DNA from: Streptomyces roseolus
GTDB lineage: Bacteria > Actinomycetota > Actinomycetes > Streptomycetales > Streptomycetaceae
DNA length: 64,000 bases
Direction of reading: 5' to 3'
Assembly (NCBI RefSeq): GCF_014649855.1
Contig: NZ_BMTV01000018.1
Location: forward strand, 47,934 to 111,933
In this document: positions 26,129 to 34,266 of the stretch, in pieces
Layout of the letters: each line of letters begins with the position of its first letter
How positions within the stretch are numbered: position 1 is the stretch's first letter
Translations under genes and position numbers: made by a program
Notes under the pieces: model-generated
Told to the model about the DNA's origin: nothing
The model's database searches: none
Seen by the model: the letters and a program-made list of their open reading frames with translations, nothing else

Positions 26129-26965
26129 GTGGCGGAGGACGTTCCCAAGAGAAGCGGCGATTCGGAGACGTCAGAGAGTCTGAAGGCGTTCGGGGAAGTA
26201 CTCAAGGCCTTCCGCAAACGGGCGGGACTGACCCAGGAGCAGTTCGCGCCGAGGGTGGGGTACTCGGTGCCCATGGTCGCGTCGATCGAGCAGGGCAGGC
26301 GCGTGCCGTCGAAGAAGTTCGTGGACAAGGCGGAGGAGGTGCTGGACGCGTTCGGGGTGATCCGGGCGGCGGCGAAGCACCTGACGCGCAGGGCGGGGCT
26401 GGCGAAGTGGTTCGAGGAGTGGGCGGAGCTGGAGCCGCAGGCGGTGACGCTGTACACCTTCGAGAGTCGGCTGGTGCCGGGCCTGCTCCAGACGCCTGCG
26501 TACGCCCGGACGCTCTTCGAGAAGCAGCTTCCGGCGATGAGCGACGACAAGATCGAGACGAACCTGGCAGCCCGCCTGGAGCGTACGAGCATCCTCACGG
26601 AGCGGCCGGAAACGATCTACAGCTTCATCGTCGAGGAGTACGCTCTGCGCCGCCAAGTAGCCGAGCCTGACGTCATGCGCGAGCAGATCGACCACATCCT
26701 CGCCCTTGGTGAGCGGCGCAACATCGACATCCAGATCATGCCGCTTTCGCGCGGTCACCACGCGGGCCTTGACGGGCCCATGTGCCTCCTGGAGACCGAG
26801 AAGAACGTCTGGTACGCGTACAGCGAAGGCCAGGGGACCGGCCAGCTCACCTCCGAAGCCAAAGAGGTCAGCATCCTCCAGCAGCGGTATGCCAGGATGC
26901 GGGCACAGGCTCTGTCCGTAGAGGCGACCGTGGGCCTGTTGCGGGAGATCCGAGGAGCACTATGA
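26129..26965 (+). CDS. XRE-family regulator with DUF5753 domain
   Basis: A 278-residue regulator. The N-terminal helix-turn-helix (FGEVLKAFRKRAGLTQEQFAPRVGYSVPMVASIEQGRRVP, about residues 20-60) is followed by the DUF5753 ligand/interaction domain beginning YTFESRLVPGLLQTPAYARTL and ending with the QQRYARMRAQALS helix. These regulators are encoded with a DUF397 partner, here overlapping by ATGA, and often with a HATPase_c_2 protein, here divergent. The GTG at 26129 is chosen because GGGAGG lies 7 bases upstream. A 7-base dyad GGACTGT/ACAGTCC at 26059-26079 in the divergent gap is a candidate autoregulatory site. Confidence 0.92.
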   Translation: MAEDVPKRSGDSETSESLKAFGEVLKAFRKRAGLTQEQFAPRVGYSVPMVASIEQGRRVPSKKFVDKAEEVLDAFGVIRAAAKHLTRRAGLAKWFEEWAELEPQAVTLYTFESRLVPGLLQTPAYARTLFEKQLPAMSDDKIETNLAARLERTSILTERPETIYSFIVEEYALRRQVAEPDVMREQIDHILALGERRNIDIQIMPLSRGHHAGLDGPMCLLETEKNVWYAYSEGQGTGQLTSEAKEVSILQQRYARMRAQALSVEATVGLLREIRGAL

Positions 26966-27201
26966 GCACGACTGAACTGGCCTGGTTCAAGAGCAGCTAC
27001 AGCACCGGGGACGGCGGCAACTGCATTGAGGTCGCCCTCTCCTGGCACAAGTCCAGCTACAGCAGCGGCGACGGCGACAACTGCGTCGAGGTGGCCACCT
27101 GCCCCTCCACCGTTCACGTCCGTGACTCCAAGGTCCCGGACGGGCCGCAGTTCGCGGTGGCGCCGGCCGCCTGGACGGAGTTCGTCGCCCAGCTCGCCTG
27201 A
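26962..27201 (+). CDS. DUF397 protein with duplicated N-terminal unit
   Basis: A 79-residue partner of the upstream XRE-DUF5753 regulator, starting with an ATGA overlap. DUF397 proteins usually carry one W-x-KSSYS...NCVEVA motif followed by VRDSKxPDGP and a W-x-x-F helix. Here that opening unit occurs twice in tandem, AWFKSSYSTGDGGNCIEVAL then SWHKSSYSSGDGDNCVEVAT, before the normal VHVRDSKVPDGPQF. The duplication adds about 20 residues. DUF397 proteins are small acidic regulators (BldB-related loci), probably modulating the DNA-binding partner. Confidence 0.9.
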   Translation: MSTTELAWFKSSYSTGDGGNCIEVALSWHKSSYSSGDGDNCVEVATCPSTVHVRDSKVPDGPQFAVAPAAWTEFVAQLA

Positions 27202-27210
27202 GACGTGGCG

Positions 27211-27245
27211 GGCACACGCCCGTTCCACGGGAACGGGCGTGTGCC
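27211..27245 (+). terminator. 15-base perfect hairpin after DUF397 gene
   Basis: GGCACACGCCCGTTC pairs perfectly with GAACGGGCGTGTGCC around a 5-base loop. It begins 9 bases after the DUF397 stop and ends just before the AGGA ribosome site of the SDR gene, so it probably terminates the regulator operon and could also mask the next start. Confidence 0.75.
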
Positions 27246-27257
27246 AGGATGCGTGGC

Positions 27258-28046
27258 ATGACCAACGAATCCGCCTCCCCGTACCTCTCCGGTCTCTTCT
27301 CGCTCGAAGGCCGCACCGCGCTCGTCACCGGGGGCAGCTCCGGGATCGGGCGGGCGATCGCCGGGGCGCTGGCCCGGGCGGGGGCGCGTGTCGTGGTCCT
27401 CGCGCGCAAGGAGGCGGAGCTGGTCGCGACCGTCGAGGAGCTGACGGCCGACGGGTGCCGGGCGGCGTGGGTGAGCGCGGACCTGAGCACGCGGGAGGGG
27501 ATCCGGGCGGGCGCCGAGGCGGCGGCGGAGGTGTTCGGGGAGCCGGACATCCTGGTGAACTCCGCCGGGATCAACCTCCGTCCGCCCTTCGGGGAGCTGG
27601 GCGAGGACGTGTGGGACACGACGATGACCGTGAACCTGGAGGCGCCGTTCCTGCTGGGGCAGCGGTTCGGGCCGGGGATGGCCGAGCGGGGCTACGGGCG
27701 CATCATCCACGTCACCTCCCAGCAGGCGCACCGGGCGTTCGTGCAGAGCGGGGCGTACGGGGTGTCCAAGGGCGGTCTGGAGTCGCTGGCCCGTTCGCAG
27801 GCCGAGGCCTGGTCCTCGTACGGGGTCACCGCGAACACCCTCGTGCCGGGCTTCGTGATGACGCCGCTGAACGAGCGCCTCTCCTCCGACCCGGAGAAGG
27901 TCGCCGCGCTCGCCGCCCGGACGATGGTCGGGCGGAACGGTCTGCCCGAGGACTTCGCCGGCGCGGCCGTCTTCCTGGCGAGCCCCGCGTCCGCGTACGT
28001 GACGGGCCACTCCCTCTTCGTGGACGGCGGTTTCTCCGTCCACTGA
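27258..28046 (+). CDS. Short-chain dehydrogenase/reductase (SDR)
   Basis: A 262-residue classical SDR. It has the Rossmann motif TGGSSGIGRAIAG (about 24-36), NSAG after the fourth strand, catalytic Ser in HVTSQQA, the YxxxK pair in GAYGVSKGGLESLA, and the C-terminal FVDGG signature. VLARKE after strand 2 carries an Arg, which favours NADP(H). Close relatives include gluconate 5-dehydrogenase and 3-oxoacyl reductases; the substrate is not resolvable. The ATG at 27258 is used; one at 27249 is possible. Hairpins on both sides make it look monocistronic. Confidence 0.9.
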   Translation: MTNESASPYLSGLFSLEGRTALVTGGSSGIGRAIAGALARAGARVVVLARKEAELVATVEELTADGCRAAWVSADLSTREGIRAGAEAAAEVFGEPDILVNSAGINLRPPFGELGEDVWDTTMTVNLEAPFLLGQRFGPGMAERGYGRIIHVTSQQAHRAFVQSGAYGVSKGGLESLARSQAEAWSSYGVTANTLVPGFVMTPLNERLSSDPEKVAALAARTMVGRNGLPEDFAGAAVFLASPASAYVTGHSLFVDGGFSVH

Positions 28047-28060
28047 CCCCGGCCGACGGC

Positions 28061-28085
28061 CCGTGCCGCACGGGGTGCGGCACGG
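28061..28085. terminator. 11-base hairpin terminator
   Basis: CCGTGCCGCAC and GTGCGGCACGG form a perfect 11-base stem with a GGG loop, 14 bases after the SDR stop and before the stop of the converging GNAT gene; it can serve both strands. Confidence 0.75.
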
Positions 28086-28128
28086 ACTGGCCGTCGCAGA
28101 GGGACGCGCCACGGGTCGGGGGGCGATT

Positions 28129-29004
28129 TCAGGCGGCTCGACTGAGGTCCGGCCGTTCGGGCGACGGCTCGAATCCGGCCGCCCTGTAGGCGGCGACGGC
28201 GACGGCGTTCGAGGTCGGGGTGCCGACGAGGGCGCTGGACGCGCCCAGGTCGCGCAGCGCCGCCGCGGCGGCGACGCTGATCGCCGTGCCGTGGCCGCGA
28301 CCGCGGTGGTCGGCGTGCACGCCCACCGGCTCCAGCAGGCCGGGCCTACCGGGCCCGGCCGACCAGACCGTCGCCGCGGCCACGGCCTCGCCCCGGTCGT
28401 CGTAGCCGATCAGGCAGCGGGCGTCGGCGTAGACCGGCCCGGCGGCGAGGGTGTGCCACCTCTCCTCGGTGAACGCCGGGCTGCCGAACGCCGAGCGGTG
28501 CACCGCGGTCCGCACCCCCGCCGTCTCCGGGCCTGCCACCTCGATCCGCAGGCCGGAGTCCCCCACCGGGTCGGCGAGGTCGCGGCGCAGCGGCGTCCAC
28601 GGCTCGTCCGGCACCCAGCCCGCCTCCAGGAGGACCTCGCGGAGCAGGGCGCCGTCGGGGACTTCGAGGCCGGCCTTCCCGGCCGGCAGGACCCCGCGCT
28701 CCGGATCGTCGAGGTCCGCCCGCAGCCGGCGCGCCAGATCGCCGTCCCGCCGCAGCTCCGGCGCGGTCGTCAGGCGCAGCAGATCGGGGTCGTCCAGGTA
28801 GCCGACGGCGACGATCCGTCCGTCCGCGCTCCAGGTGCGGACGGCCGCGGCCAGCCTCTCCGCGCCGAGCGCCCAGGCCCAGCCGAGGTCTCCCGGGTGG
28901 AGTTGCAGGGGCGTGCGGTCGTCCTGCCACGCGCGGAGGGCGTCCACGGCCCCGGTCAGCCCGTCGACGCCGGGCTCGTCCAGAACGATCGTCATGTCCC
29001 GCAT
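28129..29004 (-). CDS. GNAT-family N-acetyltransferase
   Basis: A 291-residue protein. The N-terminal 150 residues are an alpha/beta region without clear motifs. The C-terminal half is a GNAT domain with the acetyl-CoA loop VGVHADHRGRGHGTAISVAAA, followed by TSNAVAVAAYRAAGFEPS, the usual ASN..A...Y...GF signature. It probably acetylates an amine on a small molecule or protein; the acceptor is unknown. The ATG at 29004 is preferred because GAGGGTG precedes it; 28995 is an in-frame alternative. It converges with the SDR across a shared hairpin. Confidence 0.85.
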   Translation of the reverse strand: MRDMTIVLDEPGVDGLTGAVDALRAWQDDRTPLQLHPGDLGWAWALGAERLAAAVRTWSADGRIVAVGYLDDPDLLRLTTAPELRRDGDLARRLRADLDDPERGVLPAGKAGLEVPDGALLREVLLEAGWVPDEPWTPLRRDLADPVGDSGLRIEVAGPETAGVRTAVHRSAFGSPAFTEERWHTLAAGPVYADARCLIGYDDRGEAVAAATVWSAGPGRPGLLEPVGVHADHRGRGHGTAISVAAAAALRDLGASSALVGTPTSNAVAVAAYRAAGFEPSPERPDLSRAA

Positions 29005-29214
29005 CCCACACCCTCGCGACGACCGGCCGCACCTGGTTTTGCCCGGCCGTCCGGATCCGGAGGACGCGGCCTCTCCGACCCGGGCTCTCCGGAGGAACGG
29101 CGGCACTCGCGCTCGGCGTCGAGGTTCTCCGGCTCCTCGAGCATGGTCACGCGCTCGGCGACCTCGGAGCGGAGGCCGCACGGATCGGATCCGGGGGTGC
29201 GAGGAGGGTGCGGC

Positions 29215-29790
29215 TCACAGGAGGCGCCGCACGGCCTGGACGATCGAGCGTCGGCGGTCGTCGGCGCTCTCGGCCTCGATCGCGGAGACGGGGACTCCGA
29301 CGGCACTGCTCGGGTTCCACGCGAGGGCGAGACCCAGGACCAGGGTGAGGAGCGCGGTGGGGGAGAAGTCGGCGCCGGTGCCGTCCTCCTTCTGCACCGA
29401 GGCGAGCGCCTCCAGCTTCGCGTCGCGTGCCGGTGCCGCCACGGCCGGGTCCCGGTCGTGGCCGTCGCCGCGCTCCAGTCGGTGCCAGAGGGCGAGCCGG
29501 ATGACCTCGGGATGCAGCAGGCAGTGGTCGAAGAGCCGCCCCGCGTATCCCGGGAGGTCGTCGGGCGTGAAGGGAACCGCGTTCAGGCCGTGGGTGACGT
29601 GGGCGTCGAAGACCGCGTCGAAGAGCCGGTCCTTGCTGCAGAAGTAGACGTAGATGAGGTTCTTGTTGGCAGCCGCCGCCTTGGCGATCCGGTCCACCCG
29701 GGCTCCGGCGATGCCGTGGGCGGCGAACTCGTCGGTGGCGGCCTGGAGGATGCGGGCCTTGGTTGCGTCTGCGCGGGACATGCGGGTCAT
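29215..29790 (-). CDS. TetR-family transcriptional regulator
   Basis: A 191-residue repressor. The N-terminal TetR helix-turn-helix reads ILQAATDEFAAHGIAGARVDRIAKAAAANKNLIYVYFCSKDRLFDAVF (about residues 14-60), followed by an all-helical ligand domain of the C-terminal TetR_C type. It is about 650 bases from an A/T-rich dyad in front of the flavoprotein gene at 30477 that has the size and symmetry of a TetR operator, so regulation of that gene is plausible. No strong ribosome site precedes the ATG at 29790; ATG 29781 is equally possible. Confidence 0.9.
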   Translation of the reverse strand: MTRMSRADATKARILQAATDEFAAHGIAGARVDRIAKAAAANKNLIYVYFCSKDRLFDAVFDAHVTHGLNAVPFTPDDLPGYAGRLFDHCLLHPEVIRLALWHRLERGDGHDRDPAVAAPARDAKLEALASVQKEDGTGADFSPTALLTLVLGLALAWNPSSAVGVPVSAIEAESADDRRRSIVQAVRRLL

Positions 29791-29848
29791 CGTAACGAGG
29801 GGCCGACCAGTGAGATGTGCCCCTGGGGGGCGCCCGGGCCCGAGCCGG

Positions 29849-30376
29849 TCATTCGGTCCCGAAGGCGCCGAGGACCGCGTCCGACGCGACCAGCAGAACC
29901 GCGCACCACAGGGTGACCCCGGCCATCAGCCAGCGGATCAGCCGCCATCGGGGGATGCCCAGAGCGGCCCCGAGCAGGGACGATCCCCAGGTGCCGAAGA
30001 GGGCGGGCCCCACGATGCCGAAGCCCGCCGCGCCGTAGCGCTCGAAGACCCGCCGCGCCCGCCGGCCCGCCGCGCCGGAGAGCCGGTCGCCCGCCGGTGA
30101 CCCGACGGCGGCCGCACCGGTGGGCGGTGCGCCGTCGGCGGAGGCGCCCGGCGCCGAACCGGCGCTCGCCGCGGGGGACTTCCGGCGCGCTCGCCAGGAC
30201 TGCCAGCGCGACCGCGCCCGCTCCATGGCGAACACCGCGAAGACCACGCAACAGGCGGAGCCCAGAAGCACCGCGAGCAGCGCGACCGGACCGGGCAGGG
30301 AGAGCGAGAGGCCGAGGGGGATCGCGGGAGTGCCGAGGGCGAAGCCGGCGAGCAGGGTCCAGACGAATCTCCCCAT
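29849..30376 (-). CDS. Small multi-pass membrane protein
   Basis: A 175-residue protein with two N-terminal transmembrane helices (WTLLAGFALGTPAIPLGLSL and VALLAVLLGSACCVVFAVFAM). A basic Arg/Ser/Ala/Pro-rich cytoplasmic loop of about 50 residues follows, then two C-terminal helices (GFGIVGPALFGTWGSSLLGAALG and LMAGVTLWCAVLLVASD). The GPALFGTW..SLLGAALG segment recalls the small multidrug-export protein family, but similarity is partial. GGAGGG precedes the ATG at 30376. It lies 58 bases upstream of the tetR gene on the same strand, so the two may be co-transcribed. Confidence 0.7.
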   Translation of the reverse strand: MGRFVWTLLAGFALGTPAIPLGLSLSLPGPVALLAVLLGSACCVVFAVFAMERARSRWQSWRARRKSPAASAGSAPGASADGAPPTGAAAVGSPAGDRLSGAAGRRARRVFERYGAAGFGIVGPALFGTWGSSLLGAALGIPRWRLIRWLMAGVTLWCAVLLVASDAVLGAFGTE

Positions 30377-30454
30377 GCGGTTCCCTCCAGCTGCGCCGTT
30401 CGCATCGTCACGCCCTGCCCTGCCATGCCATGCCATGCCGCGGCAGTCTAACTA

Positions 30455-30468
30455 ACTAACCAGTTAGT
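30455..30468. promoter_or_regulatory. A/T-rich dyad, candidate TetR-type operator
   Basis: ACTAAC-CA-GTTAGT is a perfect 6-base dyad inside the longer A/T-rich stretch CTAACTAACTAACCAGTTAG, ending 8 bases before the ATG at 30477. A TAGTCT -10-like hexamer overlaps its right arm, which would give a leaderless transcript blocked by a bound repressor. The TetR protein encoded at 29215-29790 is the nearest candidate. Confidence 0.5.
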
Positions 30469-30476
30469 CTACTCTC

Positions 30477-30872
30477 ATGAATCATGTCGACGTGGTCTTC
30501 GACGAGTTGGCGGCCGGCAGGTACCTCCTCCTCACCACCTTCCGCCGGGACGGCAGGGCCGTCCCCACCCCGGTCTGGGTGATGCCGGACGGTCGGACGC
30601 TGGCCGTGTGGAGCGCCGCCGACGCCGGGAAGGTGAAGAGGATCCGCAACGACGGCCGGGTGCTGGTCGGCCCCTGCGACTGGCGGGGCAGGCCCCTGGG
30701 CGCCTCGACACCCGGCTTCGCGGAGGTGCTGGCGCCGGACGCGAGCGCGCATTTCACCGGCCTGATGAAACGCAAGTACGGGCTGCCCGCCAGAGTCGGG
30801 CTGCTCGCGGGCAGGCTGCGCACCGGCTCCGAACGCTCGGTGGGAATCCGGATCCGGCTGGACGGCCGGTAG
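30477..30872 (+). CDS. PPOX-class F420/FMN-dependent oxidoreductase
   Basis: A 131-residue split-beta-barrel flavoprotein. It opens with VFDELAAGRYLLLTTFRRDGRAVPTPVWVM, the PPOX-type beginning of F420-dependent actinobacterial enzymes, then TLAVWSAADAGKVKRIRNDGRVLVGPCDWRGRP, whose KVxRxRxxxxVxV phosphate-binding segment is typical. Such enzymes reduce small substrates or quench reactive species with F420H2 or FMN as a dimer. No ribosome site precedes the ATG, fitting a leaderless message from a promoter overlapping the dyad. A very stable terminator follows 24 bases after the stop. Confidence 0.85.
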   Translation: MNHVDVVFDELAAGRYLLLTTFRRDGRAVPTPVWVMPDGRTLAVWSAADAGKVKRIRNDGRVLVGPCDWRGRPLGASTPGFAEVLAPDASAHFTGLMKRKYGLPARVGLLAGRLRTGSERSVGIRIRLDGR

Positions 30873-30896
30873 CGCAGGGACGTCGCCCATGCCGAA

Positions 30897-30947
30897 GGGG
30901 CCCCGCCGCGACGGCCCGCCCATGGCGGGCCGTCGCGGCGGGGCCCC
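30897..30947. terminator. 24-base perfect hairpin terminator
   Basis: Positions 30897-30920 and 30924-30947 are perfect reverse complements with a 3-base CAT loop, an unusually long G/C stem. It follows the PPOX gene. The remaining 200 bases before the converging GNAT gene show nothing I can assign. Confidence 0.85.
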
Positions 30948-31158
30948 CACCTCGCTGCCGCTCCCCGTGACGGGGTCGCTGACGGCGCCCCGGGGGGCGG
31001 CCCGGTTCCGACCGCGGAGGCCCGGGAAGTCGAACCCTCGCCACACCGGTCGGTGCGGTTCGCCCTCGCTCGCGACCGAAGCCACGTCGACGGTCACCGC
31101 GTTCGGCACCCCGGGCACCGTGCGCGGCCTCCCGGACAGCGGGCCTGACGCGGCACCA

Positions 31159-31791
31159 TCAGGCGCCGGGTCGGTGGACGAAGCCGTTCAGGGGCGCGAG
31201 GACCTTCCAGCCGAGCGTCTCGTAGAGCGCCCGGCCCGGGACGGTCGCGCCGAGGACGCCCTCGGTCACGCCGGCGGCGAGGGCCGCGTCGGTGAGGAGG
31301 CCCATGACCACCGTGCCGAGGCCGCGCCGCCGGTGGGCCGGTTCGGTGACGATCCGGTCGTAGACGCAGGCGGCGTCGGTCAGTCCGGCGAGGCCGGAGG
31401 CGGCGAGTTCCCCGCCGGCGTCACTGAGGACGCGTACCGAGACGACGCCGTCGGTGGTCTCGACGGCGGCCGTGTAGCCGTCCGGCATCCGTACGGGCGC
31501 GGGGCGCAGGTCGACGGCCATCAGGAAGCAGGGGTCGACGGGTTCCCAGGTCGGCGGGAACCAGGGCCGCATGGCGTCCAGGGTCAGGAACGCCTTGACG
31601 CAGACGGCGGGTTCGGTGATCGACCCGATGAGCGCACGGGCGGTGGCGGCGTCCGCGTCGAGCAGGACGTGCCGGACGGTCCGGGCCGGCTGCCCGGCGT
31701 CGATCCGGAGCCCCCAGGGCACGTCCACCGGCCGCGACGCCCGCCGGGCCACGGCCCAGCCCTCGACCCACCGGCGTCCTGTCCGTGTCAT
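31159..31791 (-). CDS. GNAT-family N-acetyltransferase
   Basis: A 210-residue protein. The first 100 residues are a mixed region (WGLRIDAGQPARTVRHVLLDADAATARALIGS). The GNAT core then follows with AACVYDRIVTEPAHRRRGLGTVVMGLLTDAAL, in which RRRGLG is the acetyl-CoA pyrophosphate loop, and ATVPGRALYETLGWKVLAPL, the C-terminal L-Y-x-x-L-G-W motif. The acceptor is unknown. The ATG at 31791 has GGGGGAGG just upstream, which decides the start against longer open-frame alternatives. It is divergent from the operon starting at 32082; the 290-base gap between them has no clear gene and presumably holds both promoters. Confidence 0.85.
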   Translation of the reverse strand: MTRTGRRWVEGWAVARRASRPVDVPWGLRIDAGQPARTVRHVLLDADAATARALIGSITEPAVCVKAFLTLDAMRPWFPPTWEPVDPCFLMAVDLRPAPVRMPDGYTAAVETTDGVVSVRVLSDAGGELAASGLAGLTDAACVYDRIVTEPAHRRRGLGTVVMGLLTDAALAAGVTEGVLGATVPGRALYETLGWKVLAPLNGFVHRPGA

Positions 31792-32081
31792 CGGCCTCCC
31801 CCGTCCGTCGTCCGTCACGGGTCTCATTGTGCGGGGGCACGGACCGCACGCGGCCTCCCCGCCGCGGGCCGGGGCGCGGACGGCGCCGAAGAGTTCGGCG
31901 AGGGACCCCTCGCGAGCCATCGCCGAAACGTTTCCTCGGCCGGTCTCCCGCCCCGGACCGCCTCCCGCACCCTCCGCAGCCGCTCCGGCACCCTGCGTGA
32001 TCTGCGAAAAGGGCCTGCGCGCGGGCGTTTCTTCTGCTGAGATGAAGCCCTTGTGAACCGCACGAGCGCGAGGGACGGGGG

Positions 32082-34265
32082 ATGCGACGGGGGTTCGGTG
32101 AGAAGCTGGGCCTGCCCGGCGCCCTGGGTCCCTTACCCCTCGCACCACTCGCGCCCGAGTACGGGAAGCTGACGGAGGGTCAGCGTGCGGCGGGATTACG
32201 GTTCGCGGGAGAAGTCCTGACGGATCCTCAGGAGCGGGCCGAAGGCGACGCGTTCGTCTCCGTCCTGGACGGGGTCGCCCTGTGCACGCCCCGTCGGCGG
32301 CGGCTCGTCGACGAGGCCGCCCTGCTCGCCCGCGCCGACGCGCGGCCCGCGCACGCGCCCGTGCTGCGGCTGCTCGCCGCGATCCGGCGGCAGGACCCGG
32401 CACTGCTCCGCCGCGTCCTCCTCTACCAGCTCCTCCCCCTCGCCCGGCAGGGCGCCGACGGCCTCGGGATCGACCCCGCCGAACTCGCCCTCCTCGCGAA
32501 GGCGTCCCGCGCCCTCCCCGAGCTCGACGACCGGCAGCGGACCGCCGCCGAGGCCCTCGCCCCGCTCTGGTCGCGGCGGCGGCTGCGGGCCTGCGCCCAC
32601 GCCCTCACGGTCCTCGGGCCCGACGCCGTGCGCGCCGACCCGTGGCTCGGCTCCCTCGACGCGCGGCTGCGGCGGCGCCTCGACCGCTGCGACCGGGAGC
32701 TCGCCGCGGCCCGGCTCGCGGCCCCGGCCGACCCCGCCGGGGCCGAGGCCGGCTATCTGCGCGTCCTCGCCGTCGCCTCCGACGACGACGAGGCCGTGCG
32801 GGGCCTGATCCGGCTCGGAGCCGTACCCGCCTCCGCCGACGCCCCGCTCACCACCCGGCCCGTCGAGGGCGGCCGGGTCGCGCTCGCCTGGCCCGCCCGG
32901 CCCGGCACCCACTGGCGGGTGCTGCGCGAAGGGCCCGGACCGGACCGCGCGACGCCCGTGCCCGGCACCGGCGGGACCGCGTCCACCGCCGTCGACGCCG
33001 ACCCGCCGGTGGGGCTCCGGGTGCGGTACGCCGCCTTCCCCGTGGAGGACGGCAGACCGACCGGCGCCCCGCTCGTGTCGCACCCGCTGCTCGTGGCGCC
33101 CGACGCCGAGGACGCCGTCCTGGAGGACGGGCCCGCCCGGATCGCCGTCCGCTGGCGCCGCCCCCGCACCGCCTCCGCCACCGTGCTCACCCTGACCGGC
33201 CCCGGCGCCGTCACCCTCCGGCACACCGCCGACCGCACCGAGGAACACGTCTTCACCGGCCTCGAACCCGGCGCCTACCAGGTCACCCTGACCGCCCGTC
33301 ACCCCTCGCCGGACGGCGGCGCCGTGGACGCCCCGGGAATCCTGCGGACCGCCACCGTGCACCCCTGGCCCCGGGAGCTCACCGCGCTCACCGCCCACGC
33401 CGGGCCCGAGGAAGGCGTGCGGTTCACCGGGCAGGGCGCCGGGGGATCCGAGGTACGGCTCGTGGTCTGGCCCGAGGGGACCGCGCCCGCGCCCGGCACC
33501 GAACTGCGCGCCGACGCGCTGCCCGCCCCGCTGCCCTGGGCCCGCTGCGGCGACCCCGTCCCCACCGTGCCGGACGCCGCCTTCGCAGGGCTCGTCAGCG
33601 CCGTCACCGTCCTCGGGGAGCGGGCGCTCGCCGGCCCCGGGGTCCGGCTCGACGTGCCGGGCCCGGTCGGCGCGCCCCGGGCCGTGCGGGAGCCCGGCGG
33701 ACAGGTGCGGCTCCTCTTCGACTGGCCGTCCGGGGCGGGCGCCGTGACCGCCGCCTGGCCGGGCGGCGACCTGCGGATCAGCCGCAGCGCGTACGTCCGC
33801 GAAGGGCTGCGGCTGCCCCTCGGGCCTAGGCCCGCGCGCGTCACGCTCCGGCCGCACGTGCCCGACGGCGCAAGGGCCGTCGGTGTCCGCCGCGCGCCCG
33901 TCGGCGTCGACGTGCCCGGGGAGGCCGTGGTGCGGTACCGGCTGCTGACCCGGCGGCGCGGCCTCGGACGGCGGGTGCCGTACGCCGTCGAGGTGAGCGC
34001 CGACGGGCACGACCCGGCCGTGCCGCTGCCCGCACTGGTCCTCGTCCACCGGACCTCGGTGCGGCCCCGGCACGCCGAGGACGGCACCGTCCTGCTCAGG
34101 ATCGACGGCGCGGCGCTCGCCCGCACCCCGCTCCAGACCCTCGAACTCCCGCCGGTCCCGGACCTGTCCCGCCCGCCGTACGCGCTCCGCGCGTTCCTGC
34201 TGGGCGACGGGGCCGGAGCCGTACGCCTCGAAGAACCCGCCCTCACGACCCTGGTGGTGCGCTGA
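32082..34265 (+). CDS. Large helical/beta-sandwich protein, first gene of GTPase-GAP1-TerY operon
   Basis: A 727-residue protein without signal peptide or membrane helix. Residues 1 to about 240 are helical, with repeated Leu/Arg/Ala heptad-like stretches. The rest alternates strands in units of about 90 residues (for example RVALAWPARPGTHWRVLREGPG, then ARIAVRWRRPRTASATVLTL and FTGLEPGAYQVTLTARHP), a pattern typical of fibronectin-III or other Ig-like domains. This is inferred from strand pattern, not a database hit. GACGGGGG precedes the ATG. One base separates it from the zinc-ribbon GTPase gene, so it is the first product of an eight-gene operon and probably a structural or sensing component. 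I do not recognise a named family for it. Confidence 0.75.
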   Translation: MRRGFGEKLGLPGALGPLPLAPLAPEYGKLTEGQRAAGLRFAGEVLTDPQERAEGDAFVSVLDGVALCTPRRRRLVDEAALLARADARPAHAPVLRLLAAIRRQDPALLRRVLLYQLLPLARQGADGLGIDPAELALLAKASRALPELDDRQRTAAEALAPLWSRRRLRACAHALTVLGPDAVRADPWLGSLDARLRRRLDRCDRELAAARLAAPADPAGAEAGYLRVLAVASDDDEAVRGLIRLGAVPASADAPLTTRPVEGGRVALAWPARPGTHWRVLREGPGPDRATPVPGTGGTASTAVDADPPVGLRVRYAAFPVEDGRPTGAPLVSHPLLVAPDAEDAVLEDGPARIAVRWRRPRTASATVLTLTGPGAVTLRHTADRTEEHVFTGLEPGAYQVTLTARHPSPDGGAVDAPGILRTATVHPWPRELTALTAHAGPEEGVRFTGQGAGGSEVRLVVWPEGTAPAPGTELRADALPAPLPWARCGDPVPTVPDAAFAGLVSAVTVLGERALAGPGVRLDVPGPVGAPRAVREPGGQVRLLFDWPSGAGAVTAAWPGGDLRISRSAYVREGLRLPLGPRPARVTLRPHVPDGARAVGVRRAPVGVDVPGEAVVRYRLLTRRRGLGRRVPYAVEVSADGHDPAVPLPALVLVHRTSVRPRHAEDGTVLLRIDGAALARTPLQTLELPPVPDLSRPPYALRAFLLGDGAGAVRLEEPALTTLVVR

Positions 34266-34266
34266 C

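Noticed and set aside
29005..29214. A short minus-strand frame with EVAERVTMLEEPENLDAERE
   Set aside because: Looks briefly protein-like but has no start signal, no partner domain and ends in low-complexity sequence; treated as non-coding.
30419..30438. Four tandem TGCCA units before the PPOX gene
   Set aside because: Too short and simple to be more than a chance microsatellite; the neighbouring dyad is the better regulatory candidate.
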